Below, in pieces: positions 6,643-13,676 of a DNA stretch of 16,241 nt. The DNA lies in the NCBI GenBank assembly GCA_964459445.1, contig CAYWMP010000136.1, positions 1-16,241 on the forward strand. The letters run 5' to 3'. Position 1 is the first letter of the stretch; every line of letters starts with the position of its first letter. Both the position numbers and the translations under genes were made by a program. The notes beneath the pieces were generated by a model. That model was not told the DNA's origin. It ran no database searches and saw only the letters and a program-made list of their open reading frames with translations. Origin of the DNA: CAYWMP01 sp964459445 (GTDB lineage Bacteria; Desulfobacterota; DSM-4660; Desulfatiglandales; HGW-15).

Positions 6643-8172
6643 ATGGAATGCAGAACTTTAAGCGCCTGCTTTAAGAATACGTTTAATAGAAACGGGAATA
6701 AAAAGGCTATAACCTTCCTGCGCAACGGGTTGATCGAGACCGAACTTACCTACACCGAGTTGGATCAAGATGCCAACCGGATGGCCAATACCTTCCTGGG
6801 ACTTGGCGTTGAAAAGGGAGATCGAGTCATCTTTTATCTTGATAAATCCCTTACCTTCGTACCGGCCCATCTCGGACTCCAAAAGATAGGCGCCATCGGC
6901 GTTCCCCTGAATCCGGGCTTCAAGAAATCGGAAATGGCATACCTCCTCCAGGATGCGGAACCCAGATTGGTCATCGCGGGAAACGCCCAGGATGAAATTA
7001 TCAAAGAGATCGACACCCATGTGAAGACCCTTGTCATAGAAACCGACCGGCCCTACCAGAACCAAGAATTTTTTCGCTCTGCATCCAGTGAACAACCCGA
7101 AATTGAGTTAAAACCGGAGGATCCCGGCGTCATCGTCTATACCTCCGGGACAACGGGGAAACCCAAAGGGGCCGTACTCACCCAAGGAAATCTTGTTCAT
7201 GATGCAAAAAACGTCATCCGTGCATGGGAAATCACGGCCTCGGATGTCCTTTGCCATGCCCTGCCCCTTTTCCACGTGCACGGGCTCTGTTTTGCCCTCC
7301 ATACCGCCCTGATGGCCGGGACCCGCATACTCATGTTTGACGCATTCACTCCGGAGACGGTCATCAACGTGCTTTCGAGAAGCGAAGGCGACCATGCCTG
7401 CACGACTTTCATGGCCGTCCCCTCCATGTATTCAAAGATGACGGCCTGTCTGAAGGAAAAGCATATGGATTTTTCCCATATGCGGCTTTGGACGTCGGGT
7501 TCCGCACCCCTGCTCGTTCAGGACTTTCAGAAAATCAAAGATGTTTTTGGAAAGGAACCCGTGGAAAGGGAAGGCATGTCCGAGACCGGCATGAATTTCT
7601 CCAATCCCTTACAGGGTGATCGAAAACCGGGATCCATCGGTCTTCCGCTTCCGGGACTCGAGGTTCGGGTTGTGGACCCTGAAACATTTCAGGATGTGGC
7701 ACCGGGTCAGACCGGTGAGTTCTGGCTCAAGGGGCCGGCCATTTCCCCGGGGTATTGGCGTAAACCTGAGGAGACGGCAGAAACCTTTGTGGACGGTTGG
7801 TTCAGGACGGGAGACCTCGGCAGGGTGGATGAAGACGGGTACTATTTCCTCACCGATCGCATCAAGCACATCATCATATCCGGCGGAGAAAACGTCTCCC
7901 CAAAAGAAGTCGAATCCGTTATCAATCAACTGGATGGTGTGTCCGAGTCGTCGGTTGTCGGCCTAGCGGATGAAAATTGGGGCGAGAAAGTTGTGGCTGC
8001 CATTGTCCCTAAATCAAATGTCCACCTGGATCGTGACGAGATTCAAGCCTTCTGCAAAAAACATCTCCACAACTGGAAATGCCCAAAAGACGTCGCGTTT
8101 GTCAAAGAGTTGCCAAAAAACGCGATGGGGAAGGTGTTGAAGGAGGAAGTGAAGAAGCTGTTCCAGCTCTGA
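6643..8172 (+). CDS. AMP-forming acyl-CoA synthetase, MatB (malonyl-CoA synthetase)-like
   Basis: 509-residue ANL-superfamily ligase that activates a carboxylic acid with ATP and CoA. The P-loop YTSGTTGKPKG is at 166-176, EREGMSETG at 308-316, DGWFRTGDLG at 384-393, and PKNAMGKVLK at 491-500 with catalytic Lys497. HALPLFHVHGL (205-215), SGSAPLL (285-291) and NFSNPLQGDRKPGSIG (318-333) resemble malonyl-CoA synthetases, so malonate or another short dicarboxylate is a candidate substrate; this is inference. The ATG at 6643 has GGAG six bases upstream; the open frame runs on to 6181 but overlaps the crotonase gene on the other strand and shows no family similarity there. Divergent from the crotonase gene and convergent with the carboxyltransferase gene. 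Confidence 0.88.
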   Translation: MECRTLSACFKNTFNRNGNKKAITFLRNGLIETELTYTELDQDANRMANTFLGLGVEKGDRVIFYLDKSLTFVPAHLGLQKIGAIGVPLNPGFKKSEMAYLLQDAEPRLVIAGNAQDEIIKEIDTHVKTLVIETDRPYQNQEFFRSASSEQPEIELKPEDPGVIVYTSGTTGKPKGAVLTQGNLVHDAKNVIRAWEITASDVLCHALPLFHVHGLCFALHTALMAGTRILMFDAFTPETVINVLSRSEGDHACTTFMAVPSMYSKMTACLKEKHMDFSHMRLWTSGSAPLLVQDFQKIKDVFGKEPVEREGMSETGMNFSNPLQGDRKPGSIGLPLPGLEVRVVDPETFQDVAPGQTGEFWLKGPAISPGYWRKPEETAETFVDGWFRTGDLGRVDEDGYYFLTDRIKHIIISGGENVSPKEVESVINQLDGVSESSVVGLADENWGEKVVAAIVPKSNVHLDRDEIQAFCKKHLHNWKCPKDVAFVKELPKNAMGKVLKEEVKKLFQL

Positions 8173-8220
8173 ACAGGAGAGCAATAACTTTGAGCTATCA
8201 GATTTAACCCTGATCTTGGG

Positions 8221-8254
8221 GACCCTGAACCTTTGAACCCTGAACTTTTGAACC
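8221..8254. repeat. Short imperfect tandem repeat in a convergent gap
   Basis: Units of the type ACCCTGAACCTTTGA repeat about 2.5 times. They lie between the convergent stop codons of the acyl-CoA ligase (8172) and the carboxyltransferase (8328). No strong hairpin with a T-run was found in this 155-bp gap. Confidence 0.5.
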
Positions 8255-8327
8255 TGATTAGCCAAGCCCCCAATATAAGCTGCTAAGGCCCCACTATATA
8301 AAAAGAGCTTTATTCTCGCCTATTCGC

Positions 8328-9878
8328 CTACAAAGGTACGTTTCCGTGGCGTTTTGCGGGAATCGAGGTCTTCTTTTTCTGAAGGACCTCAAGTGCGTTG
8401 ATCAGCTTCGGGCGGGTATTCTGAGGAAGGATAATATGATCAATATACCCTAATTCCGCTGCCTTGAAGGGACTCGCGAAGTTATTCCTATACTCCTCCA
8501 CCAGCTTTTCCCTTGTCGCATTTGGATCATCCGCTTCGGCGATCTCATTCCTGAAAACAATATTGCAGGCCCCCTCAGGCCCCATTACGGCGATCTCGGC
8601 AGTTGGGTAGGCGTAGTTGACATCCGCATCGAAGTGTTTGCTCGACATGGCGAGATAGGCGCCACCATAGGCCTTTCTCGTGATGACGGTGATTTTCGGG
8701 ACCGTAGCCTCACAGTAGGCAAAGATAATCTTGGCCCCGTGTTTGATAATGCCGCCGTATTCCTGGTTTACCCCGGGTAAATATCCCGGCACATCCACAA
8801 AGGTAATCAAAGGAACATTAAAGGAATCGCAAGTGCGGACAAACCGCGCACACTTCATGGATGCCTCAATGTCAAGACACCCTGCAAGAAACCTGGGCTG
8901 ATTTGCGATAATCCCGACAGACCTGCCATTTAAACGGCCAAATCCGACAACCATGTTCTTCGCATAGTGTTCATGAATTTCCAAGAAGGCATTATTATCC
9001 AAAACCGGTCGGATAATGTCTCTTATGTCATAGGGGAACCTCGGGTTAGCGGGAACGACCTTGTTTAAAGCCTCGTCCGTGCGATTGGGATCGTCATTGC
9101 ATTCTACAACCGGCGGATTCTCACGATAACTCTGGGGTAGGTAGCTGAGGATCTCCTTCACTCTATCCAGGGCGGCTTCATCCGAGTCCTCCGCAAAATG
9201 GGCTACGCCGCTCTTGGTGTTGTGGGTCATCGCCCCACCGAGCTCTTCGGCGGTCACCTCTTCCGATGTCACCGCTTTGATCACCTGGGGACCGGTAATA
9301 AACATATTGCTGGACTTCTTGACCATGATTATGAAATCGGTGAGTGCGGGCGAGTATACCGCGCCGCCCGCGCAGGGCCCCATAATAACGGATATCTGAG
9401 GAATGACCCCGGAACTCCAGACATTCCTTTTAAATATCTCGCCATACCCCCCAAGGCTCACAACACCCTCTTGGATCCTGGCTCCGCCTGAGTCTTTCAG
9501 CCCAATCACCGGCGCCCCGTTCTTGCGGGCAAGATCCATGACCTTACAGATCTTCTCCCCGACCGCACCGCTCAAAGACCCCCCAAAGACCGTAAAGTCC
9601 TGGGAATAGACGAATGCCAAACGACCGTTAATATTCCCGTATCCTGTCACAACACCATCACCGGGTATCTTCTTTTTCTCCATCCCGAAATCGTAGCATC
9701 TGTGGACGACAAATTTGTCGATTTCCTGAAAACTGTCTTTGTCTAGCAGATAATCAATCCGTTCCCGCGCTGTTTTCTTTCCCTTCCCGTGTTGTGCTTC
9801 GATGCGCTTCTGACCGCCGCCAAGCTCGGCCTCCTTATTTCTCTTCTCCAGTTCTTTAATCTTGTCTTCAATATCCAT
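8328..9878 (-). CDS. Propionyl-CoA carboxylase beta / methylmalonyl-CoA decarboxylase alpha subunit
   Basis: 516 residues, the normal length for PccB/MmdA-type acyl-CoA carboxyltransferases, which move a carboxyl group between biotin and the alpha carbon of a short acyl-CoA. The first half has the oxyanion-hole region KDSGGARIQEG (128-138) and MGPCAGGAVYSPALTDF (166-182). The second has VDVPGYLPG (361-369) and RKAYGGAYLAMSSK (401-414). Aspartate in the DADVNYAYPTAEIAVMG stretch (417-433) fits propionyl/methylmalonyl rather than acetyl enzymes, from memory of the S. coelicolor PccB/AccB comparison. GGAGG lies seven bases before the ATG. It follows the FabD-like gene by 43 bp and is probably co-transcribed. 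Decarboxylase and carboxylase directions cannot be told apart without the missing partner subunits. Confidence 0.9.
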   Translation of the reverse strand: MDIEDKIKELEKRNKEAELGGGQKRIEAQHGKGKKTARERIDYLLDKDSFQEIDKFVVHRCYDFGMEKKKIPGDGVVTGYGNINGRLAFVYSQDFTVFGGSLSGAVGEKICKVMDLARKNGAPVIGLKDSGGARIQEGVVSLGGYGEIFKRNVWSSGVIPQISVIMGPCAGGAVYSPALTDFIIMVKKSSNMFITGPQVIKAVTSEEVTAEELGGAMTHNTKSGVAHFAEDSDEAALDRVKEILSYLPQSYRENPPVVECNDDPNRTDEALNKVVPANPRFPYDIRDIIRPVLDNNAFLEIHEHYAKNMVVGFGRLNGRSVGIIANQPRFLAGCLDIEASMKCARFVRTCDSFNVPLITFVDVPGYLPGVNQEYGGIIKHGAKIIFAYCEATVPKITVITRKAYGGAYLAMSSKHFDADVNYAYPTAEIAVMGPEGACNIVFRNEIAEADDPNATREKLVEEYRNNFASPFKAAELGYIDHIILPQNTRPKLINALEVLQKKKTSIPAKRHGNVPL

Positions 9879-9921
9879 TCAGTGACCTCCAATGCACTCC
9901 TCAAAATGCGTGAACATTGGG

Positions 9922-10914
9922 CTATTTTTTCCTTCCCAACTCCTTCACCGTCCTGTCGAGGGATTCATAATCCTCAACATTTAGGCTCGGTATCGTCGAG
10001 TCGATATCTTTGATCATGTTTGTCAATACGGTCTTCGGCCCGACCTCAATAAACAAATCCGCACCATTTTGCACCATTTTCTCAATCGAACTTTTCCAAT
10101 CCACATACATGAAGATTTGTTTATGGAGTTCGTCCCTAATGTGATTTGGGTCAACAATGGCCTCGGTCGAGACATTGGCTATGACAGGTTTGGATGCAAT
10201 AGACATATCCGCTTTTTCGAGATCCTGTTTATATTGATCCGCCGCAGGCTTCATAAGAGGAGAATGAAAAGGACCCTCCACCTTGAGCATCCTGGCCAGC
10301 TTTCCATCCTTCTTTATACTCTTGGAAAGTTCCGATAGATTCTTCTTGAACCCGCCTACAACAACCTGTTTTTTGCTGTTGTTGATCGTAATATACACCT
10401 GGTGTTTTTTGCAGAGCCGTTCTATCTTCTTGAAATCCAATACGCTATTTTTATCCACAAGGGCCATCAATCCGGCATCCGGATAGGATTGGGAAAACTC
10501 TGTGATATAGGTGGCCCTTTTGTTCACGAGATCGAGAGCCGTTTCAAAATCCATCACACCCGAAATCATTAGGGCGGTATATTCACCTAGGCTGTGGCCC
10601 GCGAGAAAGGAATATTCGAGTGGAACCTTGTTCTTTTTGCATTGCTCCCTAAACACCCTGAAGCAGGCATAGCTCGTGACAAACACGGCCGGCTGGGTGT
10701 ATATGGTTTTGTCAAGGTCGGTTCTGTGTATGAGTTTGTGTTTCTTGAAACACTTCTCTTTGAGGTCGTATCCAAGGACTTCGTTTGCTCGTTTGTAAAT
10801 ATCCTTCACGTACCTGTGTTTGTCCCAAAAGTCCTTTCCCATGCCGACGTATTGGGAACCCTGGCCGGGAAAAATGATTGCTATTCTTTTATATTTCATG
10901 ATCCTTTGAACCAT
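9922..10914 (-). CDS. Malonyl-CoA:ACP transacylase (FabD)-like acyltransferase
   Basis: 330 residues. FPGQGSQYVGMG (15-26) is the N-terminal family motif. AGHSLGEY (105-112) holds nucleophile Ser108, NKRATY supplies Arg133 for the malonyl carboxylate, and GPFHSPLMKP (214-223) holds catalytic His217. FabD loads malonyl units onto acyl carrier protein in the cytoplasm. The protein is unusually rich in lysine. Two starts are possible: ATG at 10914 without a clear ribosome site, or ATG at 10899 with AAGGA very close upstream; the latter removes five residues. No fabH, fabG, acpP or fabF is nearby; its partner is the PccB/MmdA-like gene 43 bp downstream. It may be a second, dedicated acyltransferase rather than the housekeeping FabD. 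Confidence 0.88.
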   Translation of the reverse strand: MVQRIMKYKRIAIIFPGQGSQYVGMGKDFWDKHRYVKDIYKRANEVLGYDLKEKCFKKHKLIHRTDLDKTIYTQPAVFVTSYACFRVFREQCKKNKVPLEYSFLAGHSLGEYTALMISGVMDFETALDLVNKRATYITEFSQSYPDAGLMALVDKNSVLDFKKIERLCKKHQVYITINNSKKQVVVGGFKKNLSELSKSIKKDGKLARMLKVEGPFHSPLMKPAADQYKQDLEKADMSIASKPVIANVSTEAIVDPNHIRDELHKQIFMYVDWKSSIEKMVQNGADLFIEVGPKTVLTNMIKDIDSTIPSLNVEDYESLDRTVKELGRKK

Positions 10915-11391
10915 CCGTTATTGGTTTTTGTTTTCATAATCCTCGGTAAGAGGCAGCATAGTGACGATTATTAAAAGCCACAATCCTAAACTAGTTGCCT
11001 CACCACAAAGCCGCTAAGGTCGCAGAGAAAAGAATAGATATTTTGCTTTTCGCTGAGGCGCCGAAAAGCAAAATTCTTTCACCTGCAGTGACCGCATTTC
11101 CTCAAAAAGAGTTCATATCAAAAAAACCCTAAAATGATCATTGCACCCGCAGCTTTAGCTGCTGAGTGGTTTTTCATCGCCGCCCTCCTTGCCTTGCCAT
11201 AGTCCCACCAGAGAGGACGACGGCAGGTCAGCGGCGATGAAAAAGGATATCTCCCTCTGCGTTCTCTGCGCCTCGAGCGAAGCGGGCGGTGAAAGCTTAC
11301 TCCCTCTCCAGCTTTAGCTCAAGAGCTGAGGCAATCTTTCTAGGCGGGAACGCTTAAGGGTTTGTCTACAACAATTCATGGGAAAATACGC
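10915..11391. other. Intergenic region without a gene, with two inverted repeats
   Basis: No credible protein-coding frame. It holds a perfect 13-bp hairpin, ATTTTGCTTTTCG (11040-11052) / CGAAAAGCAAAAT (11062-11074), and a perfect 14-bp inverted repeat, TTTTTCATCGCCGC (11170-11183) / GCGGCGATGAAAAA (11231-11244), spanning a 47-base loop. GCAGC/GCTGC (about 11147-11162) forms a small hairpin as well. Sequences of the CGCAGAGAA type near 11010 and 11255 are in opposite orientation and may mark the ends of a decayed repeat unit. Confidence 0.6.
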
Positions 11392-11432
11392 AAAAAAGGG
11401 TTGCGTGTCAAGAACACACCGCAACCCTTTTT
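11392..11432. terminator. Strong, probably bidirectional rho-independent terminator
   Basis: AAAAAGGGTTGCG (11393-11405) pairs perfectly with CGCAACCCTTTTT (11420-11432). The A-run on the left and T-run on the right make it usable on either strand. It lies 20 bp beyond the minus-strand stop codon of the Trm112-like gene, whose transcript it most likely ends. Confidence 0.85.
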
Positions 11433-11451
11433 ATTTAATTTCAAATAGTTA

Positions 11452-11622
11452 TTATTCGATGGGTTTGGCCTCGTCAATCAACATGATAGGGATGTCATCC
11501 CTGATTTCATATAGGAGCTTGCAACTGTCACAGATCAATCCATCGCTGTTCTCATTGAGATAGATGTCCCCTTTACATTTGGGACAAGCCAAAATATCCA
11601 GCAGTTCTTTACTAATCGCCAT
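11452..11622 (-). CDS. Trm112/YcaR family zinc-ribbon protein
   Basis: 56 residues. Two CxxC pairs, CPKC (13-16) and CDSC (31-34), form a zinc ribbon, and the following stretch LLYEIRDDIPIML (36-48) matches the YcaR/Trm112 family, where an (I/L)RDGIP motif is usual. The start AISKELLDILACP also fits the family. AAGGAG lies seven bases before the ATG and a terminator follows the stop. Trm112-like proteins in eukaryotes and archaea stabilise methyltransferases; in E. coli the homologue ycaR lies between lpxK and kdsB in an LPS locus, so its position upstream of a heptose gene set here is in keeping. The bacterial function is not established. Confidence 0.88.
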   Translation of the reverse strand: MAISKELLDILACPKCKGDIYLNENSDGLICDSCKLLYEIRDDIPIMLIDEAKPIE

Positions 11623-11786
11623 ACTCCAACTCCTTATTCAAATTTAGGACGCTGATACCGCAGATTTTCAAGATAAAGAGAAAAAATTGTTGAAATTATT
11701 TAGTTGCTCGACGTTATCGTGAGAAGGTCGTAAGCTAAAAATCAAACCATTTTGACTTTCCAATTTATGTCTTCTCCCGATCAAAT

Positions 11787-12056
11787 AAAATCAGACAGGA
11801 TATACATGATTGACAAGATGACCATTCTCCCGCTGATAACTCAAAGATTATCATTGGTGGCTGGAATTGAATAGATCGTCTAAAAGCGTTATGTGGAGCA
11901 CTTGATGACAATAATAAGTTAACTTGTTATTGTCATCAATCTCTCCACATTGATTCCGATATACCAATATCGGAACACCGCTTTTTGCGGTGCTTTTTGA
12001 TGATCTTAGATTTGTACCGAACTTTTCCTGTTGATCCTGTTATCTTGTCTAATTTT
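11787..12056. mobile_element. MITE-like unit B1 bounded by inverted repeats
   Basis: AAAATCAGACAGGAT (11787-11801) and the opposing copy AAAATTAGACAAGAT (12056-12042 on the minus strand) match at 13 of 15 positions. Their inner halves belong to the GACAGGATAACAGGAT family that also bounds the units at 1848-2102 and 13353-13654. The interior is different from those two: it carries the plus-strand structured RNA candidate. No target duplication is evident and no transposase is encoded. Confidence 0.5.
11882..11998 (+). ncRNA. Candidate structured small RNA, copy 1, with own terminator
   Basis: An outer helix ATGTGGAG (11891-11898) / CTCCACAT (11943-11950) encloses a 38-base palindrome (11902-11939; TTGATGACAAT on the left, ATTGTCATCAA on the right, one G-U pair). 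A second hairpin TTCCGATAT (11954-11962) / ATATCGGAA (11967-11975) has loop ACCA. A terminator hairpin CACCGC (11976-11981) / GCGGTG (11987-11992) is followed by CTTTTT. Orientation is set by the T-run. The copy at 14471-14586 has the same order of helices with pairing-preserving changes. No clear promoter was found; the 5' end is set at the start of the conserved AAAAGCGT. Confidence 0.55.
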
Positions 12057-12234
12057 TTCCCCGCAGGACAATTATAATCTGCGTACGGTTAGTCAGCGCA
12101 AATCTGCGTCCCAGCAAAAAATCATTCTAATCATTACTCAGATGGGGCACTAACGTCAAGCCCAAGAAATCATCTCTTTCTTCTGCTTTTGAGGTCTTGA
12201 TCCTCCATTTTTCAGTCCGTGTCCAGTCTGTGTG

Positions 12235-12274
12235 GGCTTGCCGCGCCGTAGCTTAAGCTATGCGGGTCTGTGGC
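12235..12274. repeat. Dispersed repeat, short form, overlapping the waaC-like stop codon
   Basis: It begins with GGCTTGCCGCGCCGTAGCTT (12235-12254), continues through the palindrome AGCTTAAGCT, and ends with GCGGGTCTGTGGC (12262-12274). The same two ends occur in inverted orientation at 16088-16069 and 15996-15984 with a longer middle. The minus-strand heptosyltransferase gene ends inside it, so the repeat encodes its last residues (GHRPA). Confidence 0.7.
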
Positions 12275-13316
12275 CATAGATTCCCCTGACAGCATCAAAG
12301 ACCTTGTCAACAGTGATTTCTTTCATGCAGGTGAGATGCTCACAGCTTTTTTTGAAGCAAGGGCTGCACTCCATATCCTCCCGAATCACCACATGCCCCT
12401 CACCGTATGGTCCCGTGCGCCAGGGCGCCGTAGGACCGAATAGAGCTACAACGGGACAACCCATTGCCGCCGCGATATGCATCGGACCCGTGTCCGTGGT
12501 TACGAGGAGTCGGCATCTGGAATAAAGGTATGCAAGCCCTTTGAGGCTCGTCTCACCAGCCAGATTGATCGGCTTGTAGGCCATCCCATGGATAATCTCA
12601 TTGACGACCGAACGATCGGCACCGCCCCCGGTAAAGATAATGTCACAGGAAAGCGATTTATGTATTCGCTCTGCCAATTCGGAAAATCGTTTCGTTCCCC
12701 AGAGCTTGGTCTTCCATCTTGCCATGGGGTTAATGGCAACCAGCCTTTCCTGGTGCAGGTCCCTTTCATGAATCAGATCGTCAATGGGTTTTTTGTCCTC
12801 CGGCCCCAGGGGAATATGGCTTTTCCAGGAGTTGACCTCGCACCCGAGAAAATCCGCAGTCATTAAGTATCTATCCAGGGCATGTTTGTCGTAGTCAACC
12901 TCATAGGGTTTCTCGGTCAGAAAAAAGGAACTTCCCTCCCGGCCGCCTGTGAAACCGATCTTTCTTTTTCCTCTGCAAAGTCCGGTGAGTATGCCGCTTT
13001 TGAGTAATCCTTGAAGATCGATAACCAGGTCATATTCTTTCGAACGCAACTCACGGATTAAACGCACTATTTCTCGAGAAATAGCCCATTGTTTTCCAGG
13101 CTTGAACACTTCCTTTTGCCAGATTTTTCTCCGAGAGACGATGATATGGTCTAATGCTTCATGTCCTTCAATTACCTGGCCGGCCTCTTCTTCCACCAAC
13201 CAGTCAATCGTGGCGTCCGGATAGTTGTGTCTCAACACCTCCAGCAACGGCAGCGAATGTACCACATCACCTATGGCACTCAGCTTTACAATCAATATGC
13301 TGTTTGGTTTCTCCAT
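12258..13316 (-). CDS. waaC: LPS heptosyltransferase I-like, glycosyltransferase family 9
   Basis: 352 residues, close to the family norm. It would transfer L-glycero-D-manno-heptose from the ADP-sugar to Kdo2-lipid A at the cytoplasmic face of the inner membrane. KLSAIGDVVHSLP (11-23) is the typical N-terminus, with Asp17 at the position of the proposed catalytic base. ARWKTKLWG (199-207) and DTGPMHIAAA (275-284) followed by ALFGPTAPWRTGP (291-303) form the ADP-heptose site. A C-terminal cysteine set lies at 317, 320, 325 and 330. No strong ribosome site precedes the ATG at 13316. The last five residues come from a dispersed repeat. GT9 members are hard to assign; a general heptosyltransferase label is the safe alternative. 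Confidence 0.85.
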   Translation of the reverse strand: MEKPNSILIVKLSAIGDVVHSLPLLEVLRHNYPDATIDWLVEEEAGQVIEGHEALDHIIVSRRKIWQKEVFKPGKQWAISREIVRLIRELRSKEYDLVIDLQGLLKSGILTGLCRGKRKIGFTGGREGSSFFLTEKPYEVDYDKHALDRYLMTADFLGCEVNSWKSHIPLGPEDKKPIDDLIHERDLHQERLVAINPMARWKTKLWGTKRFSELAERIHKSLSCDIIFTGGGADRSVVNEIIHGMAYKPINLAGETSLKGLAYLYSRCRLLVTTDTGPMHIAAAMGCPVVALFGPTAPWRTGPYGEGHVVIREDMECSPCFKKSCEHLTCMKEITVDKVFDAVRGIYGHRPA

Positions 13317-13352
13317 TTACGTTGAATTAATTTCGCGCGTTCAACTACATTT

Positions 13353-13654
13353 GACAGGATAACAGGATCGACTTGATGGTTTATAACATCCTGTAGATTA
13401 CTAACTACACTGAGAAAAACTGCGGCGTTGATAGAAAGGACCGCCAATAAGGCCGCATTGCGGACCTCCCAATGATTTCTCATTGGATGTCTTGGGAAAA
13501 AACTCTGGAGAAACAAGTGCACTTGTTTTTCCAGATGAATTTCCCAATATTTCTTTTGGCGATCCCCTTATATCCCATCTTTTAATATGGTACTCCGATT
13601 CCTTCCAATGCACTGCAATTCGGGAACAGATCGTGTTTATCCTGTTATCCTGTC
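13353..13654. mobile_element. MITE-like element A2 with perfect 16-bp terminal inverted repeats
   Basis: GACAGGATAACAGGAT (13353-13368) is exactly complementary to 13639-13654. The interior is a diverged copy of the core at 1901-2050: CCGCA/TGCGG hairpin near 13455, CCAATGA/TCATTGG near 13468-13486, and a long hairpin from TTGGGAAA (about 13492) to TTTCCCAA (about 13549) with CTGGAGAAACAAG / CTTGTTTTTCCAG inside and loop TGCA. Conserved words beyond the hairpins include GCGATCC and CTCCGATTCCTT. It fills the gap between the heptosyltransferase I and GmhB-like genes. No target duplication is visible. Confidence 0.7.
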
Positions 13655-13676
13655 GAAAGTTCTTCCAGTTCTCTGC

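Larger units (their letters stand above)
11623..12257. other. Intergenic region holding a structured element but no protein gene
   Basis: No frame with protein-like features. From 11623 it begins with the leader of the Trm112-like gene, followed by a repeat-bounded unit (11787-12056) with a structured RNA candidate. Past 12056 there is unique-looking sequence, then a GTCTGTGT-type repeat from about 12214 that runs into the end of the heptosyltransferase I gene. Confidence 0.6.

Noticed and set aside
10061..10080. Tandem GCACCATTTT duplication within the FabD-like gene
   Set aside because: It encodes an ordinary in-frame stretch (KMVQNGA) fitting the family, so it looks like codon coincidence.
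11882..11998. Integron attC site as an explanation for the palindromes
   Set aside because: No paired GTTRRRY/RYYYAAC core sites at the ends, no gene cassettes, and a terminator-like T-run at one end instead.
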